Origin: JACQFZ01 sp045810625
GTDB taxonomy: Bacteria; Pseudomonadota; Gammaproteobacteria; Acidiferrobacterales; Sulfurifustaceae
Assembly (NCBI GenBank): GCA_045810625.1
Contig: JBJMVQ010000068.1
Coordinates: forward strand, 1 to 52,069
DNA: 52,069 bases
Reading direction: 5' to 3'
Below the pieces are notes generated by a model, which was not told the DNA's origin, searched no databases, and worked only from the letters and a program-made list of their open reading frames with translations. Below are positions 1 to 7,506 of the stretch, piece by piece; position 1 is the first letter of the stretch; each line of letters begins with the position of its first letter. A program made the translations under genes and the position numbers.

Positions 1-834
1 CGGCGCCTTCTCGGCCTTGCCTATCGCATGCTCGGTTCGATGGCCGAGGCCGAGGACGCCGTGCAGGAAGCCTATCTGCGCTGGCACGACAGCGATCGCG
101 ACCGCGTCGAGGAGCCTCGAGCGTTCCTGATGACCACGACCACGAGAATCTGCCTGGATGTGTTGAAGTCGGCCCGCATGAAGCGTGAGGAGTACGTCGG
201 GCCGTGGCTCCCTGACCCCGTCACCGACACGGCGTCGCTCGCGCCGGACGCGCAGACGGAGCTCGCCGAGGATCTCTCGGTGGCCTTGCTGCTGGCGCTC
301 GACCGCCTGTCGCCGCTCGAGCGCGCGGCGTTTCTGCTGCACGACGTCTTCGACGTGAGTTTCGCCGACATCGCGCGAACCCTCGATGAATCGGAGGCGA
401 ACTGTCGCCAGCTCGCCGCGCGGGCGCGCGAGCGGGTGCGGACGAATCGGAAACGGTTCACCGTGTCGCCGGATATGGGCCGGCGGCTCGCCGGCGCGTT
501 CATCGATGCCGCGCGCAGCGGCGATCCGTCGCGGCTCAGCGCGCTGCTCGTGGAAGACGCAAAGTTTATTTCCGACGGCGGCGGCCGCGTGAGCGCCGCG
601 TCCAAACCGGTGCTCGGCCGTAAAGCCGTGGCAAAGCTGCTCGTCGGGATCATGCGCCGCATTCCCGCGCATATCGAATTCTGCGCCGCACAGGTCAACG
701 GGTTGCCCGGTTTCGTGTTGCGTCACAACGGCGTTCCGATTCAAACCCTCGCGTTTGAGGCGAGCGCCGATGCGAAAATCGCGGCGATCTACATCGTACG
801 CAACCCGGATAAACTCCGTCACCTGTTGCCCTGA
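1..834 (+). CDS. sigJ: ECF41-type RNA polymerase sigma factor (SigJ-like), 5' end cut off
   Basis: Extracytoplasmic-function sigma factor that directs RNA polymerase to a small regulon. The reading frame is open from base 1, with nine codons before the first ATG at 28, so the true start lies outside the window. Numbering from that ATG, sigma region 2 lies around residues 1-55, the linker carries WLPDP at 60-64, and region 4 spans about 80-140. A SnoaL-like C-terminal extension follows, with DGGGR at 183-187 and NPDKL at 259-263. These three motifs correspond to the WLPEP, DGGGK and NPDKL signatures known for group ECF41, which has no classical anti-sigma factor and is controlled by its own C-terminal domain. 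ECF41 genes usually sit beside a carboxymuconolactone decarboxylase, oxidoreductase or epimerase gene; none lies downstream, so any partner would be upstream of the window. Confidence 0.93.
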   Translation, partial: RRLLGLAYRMLGSMAEAEDAVQEAYLRWHDSDRDRVEEPRAFLMTTTTRICLDVLKSARMKREEYVGPWLPDPVTDTASLAPDAQTELAEDLSVALLLALDRLSPLERAAFLLHDVFDVSFADIARTLDESEANCRQLAARARERVRTNRKRFTVSPDMGRRLAGAFIDAARSGDPSRLSALLVEDAKFISDGGGRVSAASKPVLGRKAVAKLLVGIMRRIPAHIEFCAAQVNGLPGFVLRHNGVPIQTLAFEASADAKIAAIYIVRNPDKLRHLLP

Positions 835-948
835 AGCGCGCCGCCTTGTCCGCGGCTGATCCTCGATCGTTTATTCTGATGGGGACGGTAACGGCAGGGT
901 CAAAGATGATAGGCTTGAATCATCGTCCGCAGACACGGCTCGCTTCGA

Positions 949-1674
949 TTGCGCAGCAATCGCATAAATCTCGTCCTGCTACCCGGCCTCGACGGCACGG
1001 GTAAACTGTTCACGCCTTTCGTGTCGGAACTACCCTCCGACATCCACGCGCGGGTCGTCGCTTACCCGACAAACGAGACGCTGCGTCTCGGCGAATACGC
1101 GGATCGCGTCGCGCGCTCGCTCCCCGGCGGATGCACGGTGCTCCTGGCCGAGTCGTTCTCCGGCCTCGTTGCGCTAACGCTCTTGGCGCGCATCGACAAC
1201 GCCGTACGCGGCGTTATCTTTTGCGGAGCCTTTGCCGAGCCGCCGCGTCCCTTTCTGCTGCGCCTGGCTCCGCTCGTGCGGCACTCGGGCGTCGCCATTC
1301 GCGCCGTACCGGCGTTCATGCTCCGGCAATTCTGTTTGGGCGCTGACGCGAGTAGCGCGCAGCTCTCCTGGTTGCGCACGATATTGGCCGAAGTCGAGCC
1401 GGCGGTCCTCGCCCATCGCCTGCAATTGGTGGCGACGCGGCATCCGTTCACGCATGCACGCTTTGACGTACCTTGCTGCTACTTGCAAGCCGAAAACGAT
1501 CGCCTCGTTCCATCCGGCGCGGTACGGTGGTTCGCCACGCACTTCGCATCTTTCAGGCTCGAACGCATCGCCGGACCGCACTTCTTATTGCAAGTGCAAC
1601 CGGCCGCCTGTGCCGAGCGCGTCGTTGAAATGGCGCGGGCGATGTGCGAGCTCGATGCGAACCGGATTCGCTAA
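949..1674 (+). CDS. alpha/beta hydrolase
   Basis: Serine hydrolase of the alpha/beta fold, about 241 residues, with no signal peptide and therefore probably cytoplasmic. An N-terminal strand and oxyanion loop (LVLLPGLDGTG, residues 8-18) lead to a nucleophile elbow AESFSG with Ser69. The likely acid is Asp184 in AENDRLV and the likely base His211 in GPHFLLQ, both well placed for a triad. The start is uncertain: TTG at 949 is the most upstream plausible start in this frame, but no clear ribosome binding site precedes it. The 3' end overlaps the next gene by 20 bases, so the two hydrolases are probably translated from one message. The substrate cannot be told from sequence. Confidence 0.8.
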   Translation: MRSNRINLVLLPGLDGTGKLFTPFVSELPSDIHARVVAYPTNETLRLGEYADRVARSLPGGCTVLLAESFSGLVALTLLARIDNAVRGVIFCGAFAEPPRPFLLRLAPLVRHSGVAIRAVPAFMLRQFCLGADASSAQLSWLRTILAEVEPAVLAHRLQLVATRHPFTHARFDVPCCYLQAENDRLVPSGAVRWFATHFASFRLERIAGPHFLLQVQPAACAERVVEMARAMCELDANRIR

Positions 1675-2494
1675 AACGGCCGCGCTGGTGTTGTGCACGT
1701 CGAGCGCGATCACGAGCGGGGTTCCTCCCTGGGCGACGGCACGCGACTACACACTGACCGCCGACATTCGGTATTCGGACGGCGCACGACATGTGCTCGA
1801 CGTCTACGTCCCCAGCAACGTCGACGGCGCCGTCCGACCGGTTGTCGTGTTCTTCTACGGCGGCGGTTGGGAAACCGGCCGACGCGGGCGCTATCGCTTC
1901 GTCGCGAACGCGCTGACCCGCGAGAACTTCGTCGCGGTCGTGCCCGATTACCGCGTCTACCCGGACGCGGTGTTTCCAGGATTCATCGTCGATGCGGCGA
2001 AAGCCGTGCGCTGGACCAAAGACCACATCGCCCATTTCGGCGGCGACCCGCGGCGCATTTTCGTCATGGGCCATTCGGCCGGCGCTCACATCGCCGCCAT
2101 GCTCGCGCTTGACGCGCAATACCTGAAGAGCGTCGGCATGACTCGCGCCGAGCTCCGCGGCATGATCGGCCTTGCCGGTCCTTACACGATTCTGCCGCTT
2201 GCGCCGGAACGCCGGGAGATTATTTTCGGACCCGAGCGCGAGCGCTGGCGCGCGCAGCCGATCAACTTCGTCGACGGCCGAAATCCCCCGATGCTGCTGC
2301 TAACCGGCGCAGAAGACACCACCGTGCCTCCCAGTGATACACACCGGCTCGCCGCGGAGATACAAACGCATCACGGTCCGGTTACCGTTATTGAATACGC
2401 GCGCACGGGACATGCCGACCTTTTGACCGATATCGCCGCCGCCCGGAACGGAAGCGTGCGACGAGCGATTGCGAAGTTCGTGCGCGAACATTGA
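1655..2494 (+). CDS. exported alpha/beta hydrolase (carboxylesterase type)
   Basis: Predicted secreted or periplasmic esterase of about 279 residues. ATG at 1655 opens a protein with a positively charged N-terminus, a hydrophobic core and a WATA-like cleavage site near residue 29. The fold resembles the hormone-sensitive-lipase/BD-FAE group: an oxyanion motif YGGGW at 68-72 (Tyr in place of the usual His of HGGGW), nucleophile Ser141 in GHSAGA, acid Asp221 in GAEDTTVP and base His253 in TGHADLL. The start lies inside the last codons of the upstream hydrolase, a sign of translational coupling. An open frame continues upstream of 1655, but only the part from here on looks like a protein of this family. 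The substrate is unknown; short-chain esters are the usual ones. Confidence 0.82.
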   Translation: MRTGFAKTAALVLCTSSAITSGVPPWATARDYTLTADIRYSDGARHVLDVYVPSNVDGAVRPVVVFFYGGGWETGRRGRYRFVANALTRENFVAVVPDYRVYPDAVFPGFIVDAAKAVRWTKDHIAHFGGDPRRIFVMGHSAGAHIAAMLALDAQYLKSVGMTRAELRGMIGLAGPYTILPLAPERREIIFGPERERWRAQPINFVDGRNPPMLLLTGAEDTTVPPSDTHRLAAEIQTHHGPVTVIEYARTGHADLLTDIAAARNGSVRRAIAKFVREH

Positions 2495-2597
2495 AACGCC
2501 CGAGTCCCGTCTCCATAGCCGTCCCGGAAACGATCACGGCTGCCGCCAGGATAGTCGCCCCTATCTCTCGCGATCGCGCCGATCACCGCCACTTCAC

Positions 2598-2684
2598 TCA
2601 GAAGATCAGCTTGAAGAAGCCGAGCACCACCAACAGTCCAATCAGAAATATGATGAAGACGATCCATCCGACGACTTTGAGCAT
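2598..2684 (-). CDS. 28-residue single-span membrane peptide
   Basis: A very short gene on the minus strand. ATG at 2684 is preceded by a good ribosome binding site (GGAG, eight bases upstream of the start) and the frame ends at TGA 2598. After a few residues (MLKVVGW) the product is one continuous hydrophobic segment with a Lys near each end, so it should be a single transmembrane helix. The start codon, binding site and sharply hydrophobic composition support a real gene, although nothing in it shows a function. A longer open frame runs upstream to 2921, but its extra part is Arg-rich and does not look like protein. The gene stands alone and faces the preceding esterase. Confidence 0.55.
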   Translation of the reverse strand: MLKVVGWIVFIIFLIGLLVVLGFFKLIF

Positions 2685-3278
2685 GCTTGCTCTCCGTGGC
2701 GACGCCTGTCGATAGGATTGCACGGGATCGTCGCGCCTGTTTATCCGGCAATTCCCTTCGTTGTTGCCGCAACATAGCGTTCGCCCAACGAACATTCCTG
2801 ATACGACCGACCGCTTGGCTGCCCAGATCGCGGCGCGAAATGACTTTTTTAGGCAGTTGATTACGTTCTTCCTTGTTAGGCGTACGGGAACAGGCGTCAC
2901 CAACCGAATGAAGAGGGACATGGAACGGTCAACCGTTTTGGCCGATGAGATCGTATCGAAAAGATAACAATCTGATGGCCACGATATCGCGCTCGCTGCG
3001 GTCGAAAGCCGCGTATCTCATCCAGTACCTCGTCGTGTACTAAAACATCGACCGAACGATGGAATAAAACGAAGCCTTACCGCCCCGCTTCCGCGTCGCA
3101 ACCGACTGCCGTTCCACGGCAACACAAAGCGCAATGGACGTCAAAAATTCGACAGGCACGGCATTTTGCCGATAGTTCAACGGCGTTTGTTTGACGCCCG
3201 CGAGACAAGCGCAGTATGTTGCACCGGCCGCAGTGTGGATCGAAGGTGCGGCGATCAAACGAAACGGGGGGCATACCG
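2685..3278. other. 594-base intergenic region, lower GC than its surroundings
   Basis: No convincing gene was found on either strand. By eye the stretch from about 2750 to 3070 is clearly less GC-rich than neighbouring genes. It must hold the promoters of the small membrane peptide on the left (minus strand) and of the secreted protein on the right. Only the candidate promoter at 3191-3220 stands out. Confidence 0.6.
3191..3220 (+). promoter_or_regulatory. candidate sigma-70 promoter of the secreted hydrolase
   Basis: TTGACG at 3191-3196 and TATGTT at 3215-3220 are separated by 18 bases. Transcription would begin near 3227, about 50 bases before the ATG at 3279. It is recognised by consensus match only. 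Confidence 0.35.
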
Positions 3279-4178
3279 ATGAAATTCGTTCATATAAATT
3301 CTTCACATGGAAGAAATTTTGCAGCGGGATGCGTTCTGCTCGTGGGGGCACTGTTCAGCATGTCGGCGGTGGCCGTCGACAGATTCACGAGCACGTATGG
3401 CAATGGGACGTCCTGCAGCTCAACCTTCAACATCGAAGGACGCGAACCGTCGACGACAGGCACATTTCCCGTCTTCATTTATACGGTCGGCACGGGCGAG
3501 TCGTACACCAGCCCGATCGCGACGGCTGCGATCGAAGGCATGGCGAACCGCGGCTATGTCGCAGCATCGGTACAGTATCCAAACTCGACGTTCGGCAGCT
3601 GCTCGACCATCGGCAACCGCGCGCGGTGCATTTACAACCCGAGCAGTACTAACAGCGCGGTCGCCAAGATCTGTGCGCGCGCGAAAGCCGATTGCAGCAA
3701 AGGCATCGTTGTCGCCGGTCTGAGCCAAGGCTCGGTTATCGCGGTCCTCGCGAAGAACACGGAGCCGCGCGTGCGTGCGGCCTACGCAACGGGCACGTGG
3801 CCGAAGTACAGCTTCTACGACCTGAGCTCGTGCATGAACAACGGTAACCATGCAATCCAGAGCAGCCAACTGCGCATCGTCAACGGCGACAACGACCAGT
3901 TCGACGGCGGCAGCCTCAGCGCGGCGCGTACGAACACGGTAGCCGTCAGCGGCTTCAGTTGCGGCAGCACGGCATTCAGCTGCCTGCAATCGAACGGCAG
4001 CGGCTGGTACCTCGTGCAGGGGAGCGAAGTGCAGGACGGCAATGCCGACCATTGCTACATGCTGAACGGCGACGGCTGCAAGGCCGGCACGCCGCTCGAT
4101 ACCGGCTGGCAGAACGGATCGAGCGCGTGGGAACTCAACGCCAACCTCGATTGGCTGACGACCCAGACCTCGCACTAG
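3279..4178 (+). CDS. secreted cysteine-rich serine hydrolase (alpha/beta type)
   Basis: ATG at 3279 follows a run of six G that serves as ribosome binding site. The 299-residue product has a signal peptide (hydrophobic about 15-33, ending SMSAVA) and about ten Cys in the mature part, which suggests disulfides and an extracytoplasmic location. The core carries VVAGLSQGS with probable nucleophile Ser149; Asp204 or Asp206 in NGDNDQF and His258 in DHCYM could complete a triad. The order strand, GxSxG, Asp, His fits the alpha/beta hydrolase fold, and the Ser, Thr and Asn-rich sequence is typical of secreted esterases. I do not recognise a narrower family. It is a single-gene unit with its own candidate promoter and a strong terminator. 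GC content is visibly lower than in neighbouring genes, so lateral acquisition is possible. Confidence 0.78.
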   Translation: MKFVHINSSHGRNFAAGCVLLVGALFSMSAVAVDRFTSTYGNGTSCSSTFNIEGREPSTTGTFPVFIYTVGTGESYTSPIATAAIEGMANRGYVAASVQYPNSTFGSCSTIGNRARCIYNPSSTNSAVAKICARAKADCSKGIVVAGLSQGSVIAVLAKNTEPRVRAAYATGTWPKYSFYDLSSCMNNGNHAIQSSQLRIVNGDNDQFDGGSLSAARTNTVAVSGFSCGSTAFSCLQSNGSGWYLVQGSEVQDGNADHCYMLNGDGCKAGTPLDTGWQNGSSAWELNANLDWLTTQTSH

Positions 4179-4228
4179 GAGCCGGTGCGGTACGAATTGT
4201 CTATCACGGGATGAAGTGCGCTGATCGA

Positions 4229-4262
4229 AGAGGCAAGAGCTCCGGGCTCTTGCCTCTTTTTT
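4229..4262 (+). terminator. strong intrinsic terminator of the secreted hydrolase
   Basis: A perfect 12-bp stem (4229-4240 with 4246-4257, arm AGAGGCAAGAGC) with a five-base loop runs straight into a T tract ending at 4262. A-T pairing can lengthen the stem further. It begins 50 bases after the stop codon. Confidence 0.93.
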
Positions 4263-4599
4263 GACGAACACGATGTCGGCCATGCTCTGGCTTACTCCGA
4301 GCGGCAGCGCTGGTTACGCGTCGTGCTCGCTACCCTTCCACTGTGCGGATGTCCTCGTGGTCCGCTTCACGGCACTGGCGGCGGAAGTACCGCACGGTGA
4401 AACCGCAGCGCCGCTCGCCCTATCCGTGTGACGCTGGACATCCGTAATCGCCGCTCCTTCCACCTTATGTTTCCGATCGCTCAGCCCGATTCTGCGCACC
4501 TCTTCGCCGAATATAACCGGAGTTCCCATATGTTCGATTCCATAACCGCTCCGACCGCGAAGCTGCAACCGGTGGCGCGATGGCATCGCTTATGTGCCG

Positions 4600-4628
4600 T
4601 TGGGAAAGCTAAACTTGAAAACTATAAA
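4600..4628 (+). promoter_or_regulatory. candidate promoter of the AraC-type regulator
   Basis: TTGGGA at 4600-4605 and TATAAA at 4623-4628, spaced by 17 bases, lie in a locally AT-rich stretch about 40 bases before the start codon at 4669. This is a consensus match only. Confidence 0.4.
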
Positions 4629-4668
4629 GGGACGTCAAAATTGCCACTGATAACCGGGAGGCACCGTG

Positions 4669-5589
4669 ATGCAGACCGATAATCCGAGCAGGATCCATAC
4701 GGTATCGGCGCTTACCCGCCAGCGCCGATGGAAACCGCTCTATGTCGTGACGGGCGAGAAGGACAACCGCTTCTACGCCGCGAAGTGGAAACTTCCCGCG
4801 CACCGAATCGTGAGCGAATGCGTCATCGATCATATGCTCATTTGTCGACTCGACGGCACGACGTACGCGTCGAAGATCGTCGACGGAAAGACGATCCGAA
4901 AACCGGCGCAACCAGGCGCCGTTACGTTCATCCCGAGCGGTGAACGCGCGCTCTATGCGGTCGAGGATCCGAGCACGTTCCTCGAGCTGTACATCCCGCC
5001 GACGCTCATCCGTCAATACGCCGAGCAGCACACGCGCGGCGGCGTACTCTCCATCCGGCCGCTGTTCGCCGTCGAAGACGCGTGGCTTGCCGGCTTTTTC
5101 CAAATGATGAGGAGCGAAATCGAGATGTACATGGCGGCGTCGGCCCAGCCGGATACCCTGCTGCTGGAGCAGGCGCAACAGCTACTGCTGCGCCATCTGC
5201 TGCGCGCATATTCGGGCATGACGCCCGCCAAACTGGAAGCGTTGGAACAGCCGAAGCGCGGGCGTCGACTGAGGCCGCACTTGCTCAAGCGCGTGACGGA
5301 TCACATCTCCGCAAATCTCGGTATCGAGATATACCTGAAAGACCTCGCGTCGCTTGCGAATCTCTCGGAGACACATTTCATTCGTGCGTTTCATGCGGCG
5401 ACGGGCCAAACGCCTTATCAGTTCATCCTCGAAGAACGCTTGCGCGCGTGCGCCGATCTATTGCGCGCCGACAATGAAATGCCGGTCGCGGAAATCGCGA
5501 AGATGATGGGCTTCAAGAGCCCGTCGCATTTTGCGATGACCTTCAAGACCCGATATGGCGTGACGCCCAGCGATTACCGGCATCACTAG
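4669..5589 (+). CDS. AraC family transcriptional regulator
   Basis: DNA-binding regulator of 306 residues. The C-terminal ~100 residues (about 205-306) form the double helix-turn-helix of the AraC/XylS family. The first recognition unit is around LKDLASLANLSETHFIRAF and the second around VAEIAKMMGFKSPSHFAMTF, ending in the typical GVTPSDYR. The N-terminal ~190 residues should hold the effector-binding part, which I cannot place further. ATG at 4669 is chosen because GGGAGG lies seven bases upstream; a GTG directly before it is too close. The gene stands alone, so its targets are not obvious; the flanking secreted hydrolase or the OsmC/crotonase pair are the nearest candidates. Confidence 0.93.
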   Translation: MQTDNPSRIHTVSALTRQRRWKPLYVVTGEKDNRFYAAKWKLPAHRIVSECVIDHMLICRLDGTTYASKIVDGKTIRKPAQPGAVTFIPSGERALYAVEDPSTFLELYIPPTLIRQYAEQHTRGGVLSIRPLFAVEDAWLAGFFQMMRSEIEMYMAASAQPDTLLLEQAQQLLLRHLLRAYSGMTPAKLEALEQPKRGRRLRPHLLKRVTDHISANLGIEIYLKDLASLANLSETHFIRAFHAATGQTPYQFILEERLRACADLLRADNEMPVAEIAKMMGFKSPSHFAMTFKTRYGVTPSDYRHH

Positions 5590-6051
5590 AAGAGGCGGAC
5601 GACTCATTCGGCGCGCGATGCTTTCCGCTCAGAGCGAAGCCGCCGTAGCCGTGGCACGGATCGGTTGTGAAGAAGCTTCACCGTTCCGTGCCACGGTACC
5701 TTCGCCTCTGCCCCGGCACCCCTCCTCCGCTTCCCCCTCCAATATCGTATTGAGTTATCGCGTGGTACCGCCGCGCAGTGTCCCAACCAAATACCTGACA
5801 AGTCGCCGAAACGACGTCGGTCGTTAATCCACGCAGCATAACCCCACGCCACGAGGTGGCGCTTCTGTTTACACGGCCCGACAAGCGCTCGGGCTCGTTC
5901 CATTCCTAAGCGCCATTTCGCGGCGGACATTCGAGACGCACGCTGGCGAAGGGGTCACCGGGCAAAGTTGCCAGCGCATTCCAACCGCGTCAGACTTGCC
6001 GGCGCGCCGGTGCAATACCGAGCAATTCCCGCCGACCCTGGAGACGCGACC
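5590..6051. other. 462-base intergenic region with a long hairpin
   Basis: The palindrome at 5649-5696 is the only clear structure. Open frames here lack ribosome binding sites and protein-like composition. The promoter of the OsmC gene should lie near the right end but is not evident. Confidence 0.55.
5649..5696. repeat. 48-base hairpin (12-bp perfect outer arms plus inner stem)
   Basis: CCGTGGCACGGA at 5649-5660 is matched exactly by its reverse complement at 5685-5696. The 24-base interval contains a second stem, GTGAAG/CTTCAC, around a three-base loop. The whole unit could form one long, nearly continuous hairpin about 60 bases after the AraC stop codon. There is no T tract, so it is not a classical terminator. 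It could protect the 3' end of the message, act as a protein site, or be a small mobile repeat. Confidence 0.75.
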
Positions 6052-6552
6052 ATGAATCGAGACGAGCTGCGCGCGTTGCAAGCGCCACTCAAGCAGCGCT
6101 ACCGCGACGACCCGGCTTCGGCCGTCGTCGTGCTCAAGGCTGAAGGCAGGCTCGGCGAGGGCGTGTCGTGCCGGGTGGACACGGGTCGCACCCTCGTTGA
6201 AGCCGGCCTGCATCCCTCGACCGGCGGCAGCGGGCTGCAGGCATGTTCCGGCGACATGTTATTGCAGGCGCTCATCGCGTGCGCCGGGGTTACCTTGGGC
6301 GCGGTCGCGACCTCGCTTGGCGTCAGCGTTCGCGACGGCACGCTCACCGCCGAATGCGACTTCGACCCGCGCGGCACGCTCGGCGTCGACAAAAATGCCC
6401 CGGTCGGCGTACGGAACATTCGGCTGCGTATCGCGCTCGACAGCGATGCGACGCCGGAGCAGGAGCAGAAACTCATCGAGCTGACGGAACGGTATTGCGT
6501 GGTTTATCAAACACTGAAAAACGGCGCCGACGTCGTGATGTCCGTTGCGTAA
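6052..6552 (+). CDS. OsmC family protein
   Basis: Member of the OsmC/Ohr superfamily, 166 residues; characterised members are Cys-based peroxidases that reduce organic hydroperoxides in the cytoplasm. Two well-separated Cys can be read as the reactive pair: Cys77 in LIACAGVTLG and Cys149 in ERYCVVYQTL; Cys65 and others are also present. The length and the beta-rich N-terminus followed by a long central helix fit the family. ATG at 6052 is preceded by GGAG about ten bases upstream; an in-frame upstream start at 5968 adds an unlikely tail. The next gene, a crotonase, starts 38 bases downstream and is probably cotranscribed. Many proteins of this subgroup have no tested substrate, so peroxide reduction is inferred. 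Confidence 0.85.
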   Translation: MNRDELRALQAPLKQRYRDDPASAVVVLKAEGRLGEGVSCRVDTGRTLVEAGLHPSTGGSGLQACSGDMLLQALIACAGVTLGAVATSLGVSVRDGTLTAECDFDPRGTLGVDKNAPVGVRNIRLRIALDSDATPEQEQKLIELTERYCVVYQTLKNGADVVMSVA

Positions 6553-6590
6553 CGGAACGATCGCACGAAAGGTGTCTTCTGGAGAACGCT

Positions 6591-7391
6591 ATGAACGAAC
6601 AACATGTACTCACCGACGTTGCGGATGGGATTGCGACGATTACACTCAACCGGCCGGAAGCTCTCAACGCGCTCTCGCCGACGATGATGCAGGGGCTGAT
6701 CGACGAGACCGGCCGGTTCGAGCGCGATCCCGGCGTGCGTTGCGTCGTGCTGCGCGCGGCCGGCGATCACTTCATGGCGGGCGGCGACGTCAAAGGCTTC
6801 CACAAGAACCTGACTCAGGACCGCGAGACGCACCTCGCCGCGACCGAGCTGCGGGTCGTAACCGTTCATCAGATCCTCTACAACTTGCGCCGCATGCCGA
6901 AGCCGGTGATCGCCTCGATCCACGGCGCCGCGGCGGGCATTGGCTTGAGCATGGCGCTCGCCTGCGATCTCGCCATCGCCGCCGACGACTCCTTTTTCAC
7001 GCTCGCGTATCGACACATCGGGCTCTCCGGCGACGGCGGCTCGACGTACTTCCTCCCCCGCATCGTCGGCGAGCGCAAAACGCTCGAGCTGATGCTGCTC
7101 GGAGACCGTTTCAACGCGCAGCAGGCGCTCGACCTCGGCATCGTCAATTGGGTGGTCCCGCGCGCGCAGCTGGCGGAAGAGACCGCGAAGCTCGCGCGGC
7201 GGCTCGCCGACGGCCCGACTGTCGCCCTCGGCATCGCCAAGCGGCTCATCCGTTCGTCGCTCGAGACCACCTGGGACGAGCAATCGCATCGCGAAGCCGA
7301 GGGCATGGCCGCCTCGATGGCGACGGCGGATCATCTGGAAGGCGTGACGGCGTTCGTCGAAAAGCGAAAGCCGGTGTTCAAAGGGCGTTGA
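6591..7391 (+). CDS. enoyl-CoA hydratase/isomerase family protein (PaaG/ECI-like active site)
   Basis: Crotonase-fold enzyme acting on acyl-CoA thioesters, 266 residues. The oxyanion-hole regions are clear (HFMAGGDVKGF at 60-70 and HGAAAGIGLS at 111-120). The two glutamates of true enoyl-CoA hydratases are missing: the first position is Ser120 and the second is His142. Instead Asp148 in GLSGDGGSTYFLPR sits where isomerases such as PaaG carry their catalytic Asp. It is therefore more likely a double-bond isomerase or related enzyme than a hydratase. ATG at 6591 has GGAG seven bases upstream. It follows the OsmC gene in the same direction and ends before a terminator that serves the opposite strand. 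The CoA substrate is unknown. Confidence 0.88.
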   Translation: MNEQHVLTDVADGIATITLNRPEALNALSPTMMQGLIDETGRFERDPGVRCVVLRAAGDHFMAGGDVKGFHKNLTQDRETHLAATELRVVTVHQILYNLRRMPKPVIASIHGAAAGIGLSMALACDLAIAADDSFFTLAYRHIGLSGDGGSTYFLPRIVGERKTLELMLLGDRFNAQQALDLGIVNWVVPRAQLAEETAKLARRLADGPTVALGIAKRLIRSSLETTWDEQSHREAEGMAASMATADHLEGVTAFVEKRKPVFKGR

Positions 7392-7450
7392 CGGTTGCTT
7401 TAGCCGGTGTTGGCACTGAGCGTGCTGACACAAGACGACAAACGCGATAC

Positions 7451-7490
7451 CAAAAAACAAAACGGCCTCTCGCGTTGCGCGGGAGGCCGT
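7451..7490 (-). terminator. intrinsic terminator for the minus-strand hydrolase
   Basis: Stem ACGGCCTC (7462-7469) pairs with 7483-7490 and continues through CGCG/CGCG around a short loop. The A-rich run at 7451-7462 becomes a T tract on the minus strand, 17 bases after the stop codon at 7507. It can also help stop the convergent crotonase transcript. Confidence 0.85.
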
Positions 7491-7506
7491 CTCGAATAGC
7501 TGCTGA

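Larger units (their letters stand above)
4179..4668. other. 490-base intergenic region
   Basis: It contains the terminator at 4229-4262 and the candidate AraC-gene promoter at 4600-4628. Open frames inside it lack ribosome binding sites and family features. Nothing else was recognised. Confidence 0.6.

Noticed and set aside
2685..3278. Small genes in the 594-base gap, such as the minus-strand frame 3040-3351
   Set aside because: Its start overlaps the secreted hydrolase's signal peptide region, there is no ribosome binding site and the composition does not look like protein.
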